Shown here piece after piece: positions 25,961-33,875 of a stretch of DNA of 64,000 nucleotides (within the stretch, counting starts at the first letter, position 1; each line of letters begins with the position of its first letter). The stretch is from Sorangium cellulosum So0157-2. Lineage in GTDB: Bacteria; Myxococcota_A; Polyangia; Polyangiales; Polyangiaceae. The notes under the pieces are model-generated. The model had not been told where the DNA came from. It saw only the letters and a program-made list of their open reading frames with translations, and made no database searches. The translations under genes were made by a program, and so were the position numbers. The stretch covers positions 8,880,001-8,944,000 of the forward strand of contig NC_021658.1 of assembly GCF_000418325.1 (NCBI RefSeq), given 5' to 3'.

Positions 25961-27721
25961 ATGACCCCCTCGCCTACCCTGACAACGACGGCCCAACCGA
26001 ACTTCTGGCGTTCGATGTGGGCAGACACGGTGACCTCCTGGAAGGAGATGGTCGCTCCCAGGAGCCTCGCGGACAACCTGCTGAGCGGGCTGACCGTGGC
26101 CTTCGTGGCGCTGCCGCTGAACCTCGCGCTCGCGCTGGCGTGCGGATTACCCGCGAGCGCCGGGCTCATCACGGGCGCGGTGACCGGCGTGATCGCGGCG
26201 CTCTTCGGCGGATCACGGCTGCAGGTCACGGGGCCCGAGGTGGCGCTGGTGCCGCTGACCTTCGAGATCTTGCAGCGGCACGGGCCGCACGGGCTGTTAT
26301 GCGCGACGTTCCTGTGCGGCGTCCTCCAGGTGCTCATGGGGGTCGCGCGGGTGGGGCGGCTCATCCACATGATCCCCGTCTCGGTGATCGGCGGCTTCAT
26401 GGCCGCGGTCGGTCTGCTGGTCTTCAACTCGCAGCTCCCGCGGCTCCTGGGCCTGCCGGCGGAGATGCGGCTCGTGTCCTCGCTGCCGGGGACGGGCTGG
26501 CTCGCGCACGTCGATCCGTTCGCCGTCGGCATCGGCGCGCTGGTCGTCGCGGCGACGGTGCTCTTGCCGAAGCTGCACCGGCGGCTCCCTGGCGGGCTCA
26601 TCGGCCTCGGGGCGGCGGTCCTCGCCGTGAGCGCGCTCGGCGCCGGCACGGCGTCGGTCGGGCCCATCTCGGCGTCGTTCCCCGCGCCCTCGCTGCCGGC
26701 GTTCGACCGCCTCGAGCTCATCGCGATCTTGCCCGAGGCGATCGCGCTGGCGCTGCTCGCGTCGATCGACTCGCTGCTGTCGGCGGTGGCGATCGACGCG
26801 CAGAGCAACGCGAAGCGCCACTCGAGCGAGCAGGAGCTGATGGCGCAGGGGGTGGCCAACATGGTGAGCTCGATGATCGGCGGGATGCCGGTCGCGGGCG
26901 CGATCGTGCGGTCGTCGGCGGCGCTCCAGTGCGGGGCGACGACGCGGCTCGCGGCGCTCACGCAGTCGGTGACGCTGCTCGGGCTGCTGTACCTGGCGCG
27001 GCCGTTCGTGGAGCGGCTGCCGCTCGCGGGGCTCGCCGGCATCCTGCTCGTGGTCGGCTACCGGCTGATCAACTGGCAGCAGGTGCGGCTCATGTGGCGG
27101 GTCTCGCGGTTCGAGGCGTTCGTGTTCGTGGCGACGGCCGCGTCGATCGTCGCGACCGACTTCGTCGGCGGGGTGCTGATGGGCCTTGTGCTGTCGCTCG
27201 TGCACTTCGCCCACATGCAGCGGCGGGTGGACGTGTCGCTGGTGACGGCGACCGACGAGCCGGAGGAGATGCCGCGGCTGCTCGAGCTGCCGGCGCGCCG
27301 GTCGCTCGGGCCGACGCCGCCCGTCGCGGTGGTGCGGGTGGAGGGGCCGATCTTCTTCGCGTCGCACACGGAGATCCGGTCGCTGGCCGAGGGGGGGCCG
27401 CTGCCGCGGCACCTCGTGTTCGATCTCGCCGGGGTGCCGCTCATCGACTGCACGGGCATCGAGGCGTTCCGGGCGTTGCTCGGGAAGCTGCGCGAGCAGG
27501 GGACGCGGGCGCTCCTGTCGCGGGCCTCGGATCGCGTGGCGGATCGGCTGCAGGAGGCGGGGCTCCTCCAGGCGTTCATCGGCGGCCGGGTGTTCTCGAC
27601 CGTGGCCGAGGCGCTGGAGTCGCTGGACGAGCCCGCGGCGAGGGCGAGCGTGTTCGAGGCGCGGAGGCAGCAGCCGCCGTCGCCGCTGCTCCGGCCGGAG
27701 GCGCCGGCGGGCGCGTCGTGA
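25961..27721 (+). CDS. SulP-family anion transporter with C-terminal STAS domain
   Basis: Protein of 586 aa with about ten or more hydrophobic helices, starting NLLSGLTVAFVALPLNLALA, and the SulP signatures GGSRLQVTGPEVALVPL and GGMPVAGAIVRSSAALQCGA. The cytoplasmic STAS domain (about residues 450-560) contains RVEGPIFFASHTEI and FDLAGVPLIDCTGIEAFRAL. Family members move sulfate, bicarbonate or other anions; the substrate cannot be read from sequence. The reading frame is open further upstream, but the membrane protein begins at ATG 25961 (MTPSPTLTTT). Divergent from the sensor kinase operon, which may control it. Confidence 0.9.
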   Translation: MTPSPTLTTTAQPNFWRSMWADTVTSWKEMVAPRSLADNLLSGLTVAFVALPLNLALALACGLPASAGLITGAVTGVIAALFGGSRLQVTGPEVALVPLTFEILQRHGPHGLLCATFLCGVLQVLMGVARVGRLIHMIPVSVIGGFMAAVGLLVFNSQLPRLLGLPAEMRLVSSLPGTGWLAHVDPFAVGIGALVVAATVLLPKLHRRLPGGLIGLGAAVLAVSALGAGTASVGPISASFPAPSLPAFDRLELIAILPEAIALALLASIDSLLSAVAIDAQSNAKRHSSEQELMAQGVANMVSSMIGGMPVAGAIVRSSAALQCGATTRLAALTQSVTLLGLLYLARPFVERLPLAGLAGILLVVGYRLINWQQVRLMWRVSRFEAFVFVATAASIVATDFVGGVLMGLVLSLVHFAHMQRRVDVSLVTATDEPEEMPRLLELPARRSLGPTPPVAVVRVEGPIFFASHTEIRSLAEGGPLPRHLVFDLAGVPLIDCTGIEAFRALLGKLREQGTRALLSRASDRVADRLQEAGLLQAFIGGRVFSTVAEALESLDEPAARASVFEARRQQPPSPLLRPEAPAGAS

Positions 27722-27846
27722 GCGCGGTGCGGCGGGGCGCGCGGGCGGCTCGGCGCCGCGCGCCCGGCATGGACCGGTGGACCGAGCCACGGACGAAGGT
27801 CAGAGGCGCGCCGCGCGGCGGAGGCGTCGGAGCAAGGGAGCAGAGC

Positions 27847-28371
27847 ATGTCGACGTGGGGCGCGAGCACGAGGATGGACGCGGGAGCGGAGGGCCGGCCC
27901 GGCGCGGGGGGTCTGGTCGCCGGGGCGGCCGCGTTCCCGCCGGCGGGGAGCGGGCCGACGTCGAGCGAGCCGGACGCGGGCGCGGCCCTGGAGGACGGCC
28001 GCGAGGGCGGCGAGGAGGTCCAGCCGGGGGCGGCGCGGGCGCTGGCGCAGGCCATGGCGGACGGGTCGCGCGCGCTGGGCGAGTCGATGGTGCTGTGCAG
28101 CGTGCTGCTGACGGTGGCGATCGGGTGCCTGGCGTGGTCGGTGCCGAGCCCGGGCGCGAGCGCCGGGCTCGCGATCCTGAGCTTCGTGCTCATCAGCGTG
28201 GAGCACACGAACGCGCGGGCGAGGTTCCGGCGGGCGGTGGCGGGGGCCGGCGCGGCGCACGGTCTGACGGCGCCGGAGACGGAGCGCGCGGCGCGGGCGC
28301 TCCTCGGGGCGGGGGAGAGCGCGGCCGCGGATGAGGAGCGAGAGTCGCCGTCCCCGCGCGCATCGCGGTAG
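27847..28371 (+). CDS. Small membrane protein of unknown function
   Basis: Protein of 174 aa. A polar Gly/Ala-rich N-terminal half (about 75 residues) is followed by two adjacent hydrophobic helices (SMVLCSVLLTVAIGCLAWSV and AGLAILSFVLISVEH), then a positively charged helix and a disordered C-terminus. A good ribosome site AAGGGAGC lies before ATG 27847. It starts 125 bp after the SulP gene on the same strand and may be co-transcribed. No family recognised. Confidence 0.6.
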   Translation: MSTWGASTRMDAGAEGRPGAGGLVAGAAAFPPAGSGPTSSEPDAGAALEDGREGGEEVQPGAARALAQAMADGSRALGESMVLCSVLLTVAIGCLAWSVPSPGASAGLAILSFVLISVEHTNARARFRRAVAGAGAAHGLTAPETERAARALLGAGESAAADEERESPSPRASR

Positions 28372-28465
28372 GCGGCGGCCGCGTAAGCCGGTGAGGTAGG
28401 CAGCGGCCGCACAAGCCGCTGAGGTAGGCAGCGGCCGCACGCGCATCGCGGTAGGCAGCGGCCGC
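28368..28465. repeat. Four tandem copies of a 15-bp motif, 27-28 bp period
   Basis: GTAGGCRGCGGCCGC occurs at 28368, 28396, 28424 and 28451. The spacers resemble each other: the two middle copies are followed by (C)AAGCCG-TGAG, the outer two are preceded by GCGCATCGCG. The core contains the palindrome GCGGCCGC. The block begins at the stop of the small membrane protein gene. A related 15-mer (13 of 15 matching) sits at 58682, also just after a stop codon, so this may be a dispersed intergenic element. Confidence 0.75.
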
Positions 28466-28522
28466 CCGCGCCCCCATCGACCCCTCGACTCCCCCCTCTC
28501 CACACGAGCCCATCGAGCCTTC

Positions 28523-28700
28523 GTGCATGACGCCACGGCGCGGAGCGCCGCAGTCAGCGCCGGAGGCCACGCACGGACGTCATGGATCCCCGGCCGATGG
28601 ACGCGCGGTTCGCCGCGCATTCCACCAACGCGATCTCGACCAGGTGATCGGGCGCTGACCCGGCGCGCACGCGCTCCGGGATCGCGAGCTGCGCCCTCTT
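28523..28700 (+). pseudogene. Decayed copy of the SnoaL gene start
   Basis: The stretch matches the region around the start of the SnoaL gene at 22225-22360: the upstream CATG-ACGCCACGGC and CAGTCAGCGC-GGAGG segments, then DVMDPRPMDARFAAH for DVKEPQQMNAIFAD, and after a frameshift DLDQVI for DLDRIM. The equivalent start codon is ACG in the copy and the frame soon ends. It sits directly upstream of the SRPBCC promoter. Confidence 0.55.
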
Positions 28701-28762
28701 CGCGCCGCGCGCGACCCCGCGATCGAGCTCGACCCCGGGCGCGCCGATCCTGGCGTTCCGCC

Positions 28763-28818
28763 TTGACAAGCCTGGAGCGGCGATGTACTTAACCCATAGG
28801 TTAATTAACCTTTTGGTT
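28763..28818 (+). promoter_or_regulatory. SRPBCC promoter with two AACC-N4-GGTT operators
   Basis: TTGACA (28763-28768) is a perfect -35. A weak -10 (TACTTA) begins 17 nt later at 28786. Two copies of AACC-N4-GGTT follow: AACCCATAGGTT (28791-28802) and AACCTTTTGGTT (28807-28818), with AATT between them. The first overlaps the expected transcription start. The half-sites match the element in the ArsR promoter at 17397-17408, so the ArsR protein probably represses this gene. Confidence 0.65.
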
Positions 28819-28886
28819 TTATACAGGTGCCGGCCCATCTACGGAGCACCACGTTCAGGTACGGACAGCGCAGGAGGAGAAGAGCC

Positions 28887-29390
28887 ATGGTCGCAACCAG
28901 CGCAGCAAACAAGGACAGCTTCCAGGTCACGACGCCGTCGGAACAGGAGATCCACATGACACGCCTGTTCAACGCGCCGAGGCACCTCGTGTTCGAGGCG
29001 ATGACGAGGCCCGAGCACGTGAAGCGGTGGTGGGGCTGCCTGGGCGAGGGCTACGGGGTGTCCGTCTGCGAGATCGACCTTCGCCCGGGCGGCGCGTGGC
29101 GCTTCGTGAACCGCCACCCCCACGGCGAGGCCGCCTTCCACGGCGAGTACAAGGAGATCACGCCGCCGAGCCGGCTCGTGTACACCGAGATCTTCGAGAT
29201 GTATCCGGACACCGTCTCGCTCGTGACATCGGTCCTCACCGAGGAGGGCGGCAAGACGCGCGTCACGACCACGACGCGCTATCCGTCGAAGGAAGTGCGC
29301 GACGCCGTCATCGCGTCCGGCATGGAGCACGGCGCGGCCCTCAGCTACGATCGCCTCGAGGACCTGGTCGCGCAACTGCAGCAGCGATGA
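28887..29390 (+). CDS. SRPBCC (AHSA1-like) protein
   Basis: Protein of 167 aa with a START/Bet v1-type fold signature: IHMTRLFNAPRHLVFEAMT, PEHVKRWWG, LRPGGAWRFV, GEYKEITPPSRLVYTEIFE and the C-terminal helix GAALSYDRLEDLVAQLQ. Such proteins form a hydrophobic pocket; in bacteria they are usually co-encoded with an ArsR repressor, but no ligand is known here. ATG 28887 (MVATSAAN) follows an excellent AGGAGGAGAAG. The paired ArsR gene is 11.5 kb away, linked by the shared operator sequence. Confidence 0.9.
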   Translation: MVATSAANKDSFQVTTPSEQEIHMTRLFNAPRHLVFEAMTRPEHVKRWWGCLGEGYGVSVCEIDLRPGGAWRFVNRHPHGEAAFHGEYKEITPPSRLVYTEIFEMYPDTVSLVTSVLTEEGGKTRVTTTTRYPSKEVRDAVIASGMEHGAALSYDRLEDLVAQLQQR

Positions 29391-29508
29391 GCCTGCCCGC
29401 GGGCCGGCGCGGGCCTCGGCTGGCCCTCGCGGCGGCTCGCGCGGCGCACAGGGTGGCGAACGCCGGGGCGTCGGCGCTATCTTCGGCGAGCCGCTCCGTC
29501 GCCGACCC

Positions 29509-29805
29509 ATGCTCGACTTCCTGCCCGAGGCCTCTCACCTGCCCGCCGCCGCCCGCGACCTCTCCGCCGCGTGCGGCCGCACGATCGCTCTGTCGAGCGC
29601 CGAGCACCGGGGACGCCTCGATGTGTCCGTGGTCGAGCTCGTCGAGCGGAGGGGTTTCATGCCGCGCGTCAGCTTCCGGAAGCGACCCACGCCCGAGCAC
29701 CGGGAGAGCCTGGCGCGGCCCTCCCGGCATCCTCGGCCCGCGCCATGCCGGAAGCTCCGGTGCCTGATCGACGAGCCGCTGGCGACCGCGGCGAGCGCGC
29801 GATGA
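29509..29805 (+). CDS. Hypothetical 98-aa protein upstream of the ATPase-nuclease pair
   Basis: Begins MLDFLPEASHLPAAARDL and includes the amphipathic stretch IALSSAEHRGRLDVSVVELV, followed by a basic Pro/Arg-rich half. I recognise no family. Its TGA overlaps the ATPase start in ATGA (29802-29805), the arrangement of translationally coupled genes, so it could be the first gene of that operon. No ribosome site is obvious before the ATG, and the basic second half could equally be a chance reading frame. Confidence 0.35.
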   Translation: MLDFLPEASHLPAAARDLSAACGRTIALSSAEHRGRLDVSVVELVERRGFMPRVSFRKRPTPEHRESLARPSRHPRPAPCRKLRCLIDEPLATAASAR

Positions 29806-31202
29806 AGATCACGTTCTCGAACCTAGGCACGATCAAGAAGACCGAGCTGGATCTCCGCCCGCTCACCGTCATCATCGGGCCCAACAACTCGAACAAGACC
29901 TATGTGGCTTACTCCCTTTATGGGCTCTGGCAGGCTCAGATCGAGGGCACAACCGTCAGCGATGTCAGCGATCTCGTGCCGTGGAAGCGGTCCGCGGCCG
30001 AATTGTACTTCAGGATCGACTCTCGCTTGACGGCGCGGGTGAACGAATACTTGCAGGATGTGGCTGTGTTGTTCCGCGAGGAAATGAGCAGCTTCTTCCA
30101 GGATTCCAGCGGCAAGCTCTTCTCCAGGAGCCGGGTCGAGGTCGAGCTCACGCAGAACGATCTTGATGCAGCGTTCGAGAAGGTGATCGCGAAGGTTCGC
30201 ATCGGATCTGTGTCGAAGCGCGGAGAGAAGGTCCTCTTGAGCGCACCGCCACCGAAAGGACAGACAGGGGCAACCGGCCGCAGCGGGTTTTCACTCGAGG
30301 GCCGCGCTGCGTTGTTGTTGAGCAGAGCGCTAAGGTTCCTGTTTCAGAAGCCGCTCCTGCTTCCGGCGGAGCGCAACGCCTTCATCATGACCTACAAGAT
30401 GCTCGCGAGCCGGCGCTACAACGTCCTCCGGGACGCGCAGCGCTCGCTGCTCGGCAAGCGCCACGTGTCGAAGCGGCAGCTCGATCTGCTGCGCGAGCAG
30501 GGAGACATCCGCTATCCGAAGCCGGTCGAGGACTTCCTGGATTTCTTGACGGACATCGAGCTCTCCGAGGCTGAAGACAGCGATGACGCGGCGGCGAGAG
30601 AGCCCTTCCGGGCGCTCGCCGCGGACATCGAGGAGAGCATCCAGAACAAGAACAAGACCAGGTTCCGGAGGACGGCGCTGGGAGGGCGCGAGATCCAGAT
30701 CGACGTAAGGAAGGGCCTCAGCATCGACCTCTACAACGCTTCCTCGTCCATCAAGCAGCTCACGCCGCTCCTGCTCTACCTTCGCTACCGGGCCAAGCCG
30801 AACGACTTCCTCATCATCGACGAGCCCGAGATGAACCTGCACCCGGAGTCGCAGGCCAAGCTGCTCGAGATCCTCGGCATCCTCGTGAACCTCGGGGTGC
30901 ACGTGCTGCTCACGACCCACAGCCCGTATTTCATGTCGCACCTGAACAATCTGGCCGCGGGCGACACCTCCGACCCGGAGGTCCTGAAGCGTCAGGCGGC
31001 GTCGCTCTACCTGGGCGACCCGCGCGCCTTCGTCCCGATGGACAAGGTGAGCGCCTACGAGATGCGGGACAACGAGCTGCGCTCGCTCAAGGACGAGGAC
31101 TACGGGATCCGATGGGACACGCTGAGCGACGTCTCCTCGGCGCTCCAGCAGAAGTACTTCGAGATCAGCGAGACGGGGCGCGCCGGCCGTGGCGAGAGGT
31201 AA
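29802..31202 (+). CDS. OLD-like/AAA_15 ATPase of a putative two-gene defence system
   Basis: Protein of 466 aa with an SMC/ABC-like ATPase core split by a helical insert. Walker A is GPNNSNKT (residues 26-33), with Asn where Gly is usual. The ABC-signature-like ASSSIKQLTPLLLYL, Walker B FLIIDEPEMNLHPESQ and switch histidine LLTTHSPYF are present. The middle of about 200 residues is charged and helical, as expected for a coiled arm or effector-binding region. There is no TOPRIM domain, unlike true OLD nucleases. The next gene overlaps it by 14 bp and encodes a PD-(D/E)xK nuclease, so the ATPase probably senses or regulates and the nuclease acts. Codons are visibly less GC-biased than in neighbours, hinting at transfer. 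Confidence 0.8.
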   Translation: MKITFSNLGTIKKTELDLRPLTVIIGPNNSNKTYVAYSLYGLWQAQIEGTTVSDVSDLVPWKRSAAELYFRIDSRLTARVNEYLQDVAVLFREEMSSFFQDSSGKLFSRSRVEVELTQNDLDAAFEKVIAKVRIGSVSKRGEKVLLSAPPPKGQTGATGRSGFSLEGRAALLLSRALRFLFQKPLLLPAERNAFIMTYKMLASRRYNVLRDAQRSLLGKRHVSKRQLDLLREQGDIRYPKPVEDFLDFLTDIELSEAEDSDDAAAREPFRALAADIEESIQNKNKTRFRRTALGGREIQIDVRKGLSIDLYNASSSIKQLTPLLLYLRYRAKPNDFLIIDEPEMNLHPESQAKLLEILGILVNLGVHVLLTTHSPYFMSHLNNLAAGDTSDPEVLKRQAASLYLGDPRAFVPMDKVSAYEMRDNELRSLKDEDYGIRWDTLSDVSSALQQKYFEISETGRAGRGER

Positions 31203-32070
31203 GACACCCCGCGCTCTCCTCGCTCAGAAGCAGGATAGGCTGGACTGGAAGCGGTTCGGGTTCCTGGAGAACCTGCTCATTTTCTGCGCGAAGGAGCGAC
31301 GCAGCGTCCCTCCCGAGAGCAGGGTGAAATTCGGCATCAGCTCCAAAATCAAGGACGAAGGCGTATGCGTCCTCTTTGGCGTCGATCGCGAGCGCGATCC
31401 GCTGATGCGCGGACGCGGCGTCGCGAGGCCGGACTACCTGGTCCTGTACGCCTCACGCGAGCGCTGCCTCGTCACGATCATCGAGATGAAAGGCACGGAC
31501 CGGCACAAGCTGGAGCACGGAATCGACCAGATCAAGGCGCTCCGCGACCGGCTCCGCGAGGAGATCGAGGCGCATCTCCCTGGCGCATGCGGGGGCATGG
31601 TCAAGTTCCAGGGGATCCTGCTCACGCCCTTCAACGCGGATATCCCGCGCGCGAAGATCCAGAGGGAGGCGGCCAGCGGATTCACGATCTTGCCGCTTCA
31701 GTATGGCCAGAAAGCAGAGCTTTATCGCTATGTGCGCACGGAGCTCCGGTCGACCGACCGCTACGTTCACGAGAAGCTCCCGCGCGATGCCGACGAGCTC
31801 AATTTCATCGAGAAGATCCTCGTCCATGCCGCCCTTCCGGAGCGGATCGAGGGCGCGCTTCCGGCAGCGAAGCTCGGGAGCGGCATCGACGTGCACTACG
31901 CGCGCCCGGACGACGGGCACGACGAGGACCACGCCGCGCTGATCGCCGACCGGACCGGCGCGCAGATCGCGACCCCGGCGCGGTGCGCGGGCTTTCGGAG
32001 GAAGATCGAGGACGAGCTGCGCCACCTCGGGCTGCGGTATGCGCGGCTCCAGTTCACCTCCGTCCCGTAG
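31189..32070 (+). CDS. PD-(D/E)xK nuclease-like partner of the ATPase
   Basis: Protein of 293 aa. The nuclease core is readable: D82 in RPDYLVLYA, then E99 and K101 in VTIIEMKGTD, followed by a helix with Gln in EHGIDQIKALRDRL, the order of a PD-(D/E)xK active site. A further strand-rich part (GMVKFQGILLTPFN, GFTILPLQYG) and a C-terminal helical region follow. It begins at GTG 31189, inside the end of the ATPase gene (14-bp overlap), so the two must be made together. I cannot match it to a named system; PARIS, Gabija and Septu have different nuclease partners. Convergent with the next gene 28 bp away. Confidence 0.7.
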   Translation: MARGKTPRALLAQKQDRLDWKRFGFLENLLIFCAKERRSVPPESRVKFGISSKIKDEGVCVLFGVDRERDPLMRGRGVARPDYLVLYASRERCLVTIIEMKGTDRHKLEHGIDQIKALRDRLREEIEAHLPGACGGMVKFQGILLTPFNADIPRAKIQREAASGFTILPLQYGQKAELYRYVRTELRSTDRYVHEKLPRDADELNFIEKILVHAALPERIEGALPAAKLGSGIDVHYARPDDGHDEDHAALIADRTGAQIATPARCAGFRRKIEDELRHLGLRYARLQFTSVP

Positions 32071-32098
32071 CGCCGACGGCCGCGCCCTCGGCTCGGGC

Positions 32099-33289
32099 TC
32101 ACGCGCCCCCGGCGCCCTCCAGCGCCACCACGACGCCGCCGGGCGGCGCCGCGAGCCGGAGCCACGCCTCGCCGCCCACGCACAGCGCCGCGAGCACGCC
32201 GTCCGCGCGGCCGCGGAACGCGCCCAGCGAGCGCGCCGGGGCGCCTGCATCGACCGCGAGCACGGCCACCTCGCCCCCGTCGCGCGCCACCACGACGAGC
32301 ACGCCCGTGCCGGTCGCGCCCAGCCATGCAGGGCGGCCGCCGAGCGCGATCTGCCGTGGGGCGCCGCGCGCCGGCACCTCGTGCAGGAGCCCGCGCGCGA
32401 CGTCGCAACCCCAGAACGAGCGCAGCCGCAGCGCGGCCGGCAACGCGCCGCCGAACGCCTCGTACGCGTCGCAGGCGTCGTGGCCTGGGTCGAGCGGCAA
32501 GAGATCGGCGTCGTCCGGGACGAGGCGGGCGAGCGCGGCGTCTCGCGCCGCCACGAAGCGCGGCAGCGCGCGGCGCAGGCGCAGCGCCGGCAGGCCGAAG
32601 AGCGGGCGCCGATCAGGCCGAGCCTCGCCGTCCTCCGTCACGAGCCGGCGCCTGCCGCTCGGATCGAGCAGGAGCACCCCGCCGGCCCGGATCGCGATGG
32701 GGGTGTCCGGCCTGAAGACCGGGCAGATCTCGTGCGCGCGCTGGCCCTTCTGCAGGCGCACGAGCGTCCAGCCCTGGATGGCGAAGACACGCGCGCCATC
32801 CGTGCAAAGGCGGCGGTAGGTCGATGACGCTGCGGCGACGAGGGTCGTCCCCGGAGGAGCGATCTCCCCGGCGGCGGCCGAGGCCGCGGGCGCATGGCCG
32901 CGCTCGGGCGAGGGCGGCCGCAGGGCCGCGCCGCGGCCGACGAGCCAGGCGCGGAGCGCGGCGGGCGCCTCGACGGGCGCGGGCCGATCCCACGCAAGCT
33001 GGATCGACAGGTCGGCGGCCACGCGGACCGTGGCCGACGGCCGCCCATGCCGCTCCAGCTCCAGCGTCACCGGCGCGAGCGCGGGCTCTTCGGAACCGGC
33101 GCCCTCGCTGCGCGGGGCCCCCTCCCCTCGCAGGCGAAGCAGCGGGCGGAGGGCCTCGATCCCCGAACGAGGGATGCGAGCGCGACGACCACTGTCCGCG
33201 ACGAGCCACGCCGCCGTCGCACCGTCGAGCGCGCGGTCCACGTCCGCCTGCTGCGGAGGCGGTGAAGGGACGATGGGCCACACCGGCAT
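32099..33289 (-). CDS. Hypothetical protein, possibly beta-propeller-like
   Basis: Protein of 396 aa. The second half alternates short hydrophobic strands with Gly/Asp turns (VFAIQGWTLVRLQKG, AGGVLLLDPSGRRRLV, GTGVLVVVARDGGEVAVLAV), suggesting repeated beta-sheet blades. The first half contains VTLELERHGRPSATVRVAAD and a Pro/Ala linker. No signal peptide or catalytic motif. Codon use is typical of the genome. It is convergent with the nuclease gene. No family recognised, and the start (ATG 33289) is the best guess without a strong ribosome site. Confidence 0.6.
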   Translation of the reverse strand: MPVWPIVPSPPPQQADVDRALDGATAAWLVADSGRRARIPRSGIEALRPLLRLRGEGAPRSEGAGSEEPALAPVTLELERHGRPSATVRVAADLSIQLAWDRPAPVEAPAALRAWLVGRGAALRPPSPERGHAPAASAAAGEIAPPGTTLVAAASSTYRRLCTDGARVFAIQGWTLVRLQKGQRAHEICPVFRPDTPIAIRAGGVLLLDPSGRRRLVTEDGEARPDRRPLFGLPALRLRRALPRFVAARDAALARLVPDDADLLPLDPGHDACDAYEAFGGALPAALRLRSFWGCDVARGLLHEVPARGAPRQIALGGRPAWLGATGTGVLVVVARDGGEVAVLAVDAGAPARSLGAFRGRADGVLAALCVGGEAWLRLAAPPGGVVVALEGAGGA

Positions 33290-33304
33290 GGATCTCGGAT
33301 CGGC

Positions 33305-33347
33305 GCGATGATCCGGGCGCGCGCGCGGCGCCCGCCCGGATCATCGC
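33305..33347. terminator. 15-bp perfect inverted repeat
   Basis: Arms GCGATGATCCGGGCG (33305-33319) and its exact complement (33333-33347) flank a 13-nt GC loop. It lies immediately downstream of the DUF4180 gene (minus strand) and just upstream of the next minus-strand gene, so it most likely terminates the former. No T-run follows. Confidence 0.6.
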
Positions 33348-33353
33348 CGCGCG

Positions 33354-33737
33354 TCAGGCCTGCTCCGCATCCGACGTCTCGCGGATCCATTCGACGGCGG
33401 CGTCGCGCGTCTCGAACACCCCGAAATATGCGCCGCGGCGCTCCTCGGCCAGCATCTCACCGAAACGGCTGCTGAAGCCCGGCCCCCCCGGCGGACACAC
33501 CACGGCGAGCCGGACCCAGTAATTCCTTAGCTTCTGCAGGATCTCCCCCGCCTGCCGCGAGCTCAGGTCGAAGAAGGCGGCCGGCAGGTTCGCCGCGTAG
33601 AGGAGGGCGCACCGCACGCCGTCCGAGAAACAGGCCTCGAGCACGCGATCGACGTCGCGGTCGCTCGACAGGAAGGCCTCGTCCGGCACGCCTTCCACGA
33701 ACTTCACACCGCCCTCGTCGGTCAACGTCAGTTCCAT
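33354..33737 (-). CDS. DUF4180 domain protein
   Basis: Protein of 127 aa spanning the whole domain: VKFVEGVPDEAFLSSDRDVD, LEACFSDGVRCALLYAANLP, AFFDLSSRQAGEILQKLRNYW, RLAVVCPPGG, and the C-terminal RRGAYFGVFETRDAAVEWI. DUF4180 proteins are small, STAS-like in appearance and of unknown function. Length equals the usual family length. No strong ribosome site before ATG 33737. A hairpin follows its stop. Confidence 0.8.
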   Translation of the reverse strand: MELTLTDEGGVKFVEGVPDEAFLSSDRDVDRVLEACFSDGVRCALLYAANLPAAFFDLSSRQAGEILQKLRNYWVRLAVVCPPGGPGFSSRFGEMLAEERRGAYFGVFETRDAAVEWIRETSDAEQA

Positions 33738-33875
33738 CGCTGCCTCGCATGCGGCCTCGGCGCCGCGCCCCCAGCGATCGGCGACCGCCGGGCCTGCGCA
33801 GCGTAACCCCGGCCGGTCATCGCTGTACAGACGCGGTACGCCGGGCCGGCCCGGGAGGGGGCGAGCGCCGCTCCT

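Noticed and set aside
22706..25996. A single 1096-codon minus-strand frame suggesting a fused kinase-regulator
   Set aside because: The 5' part is a shadow of the sensor kinase read in a different frame; the regulator starts at 24181 in an ATGA overlap.
28368..28465. Regular 28-bp repeats considered as CRISPR or a replication-origin iteron array
   Set aside because: The conserved core is only 15 bp with similar rather than unique spacers, and there is no rep, dnaA or cas gene nearby.
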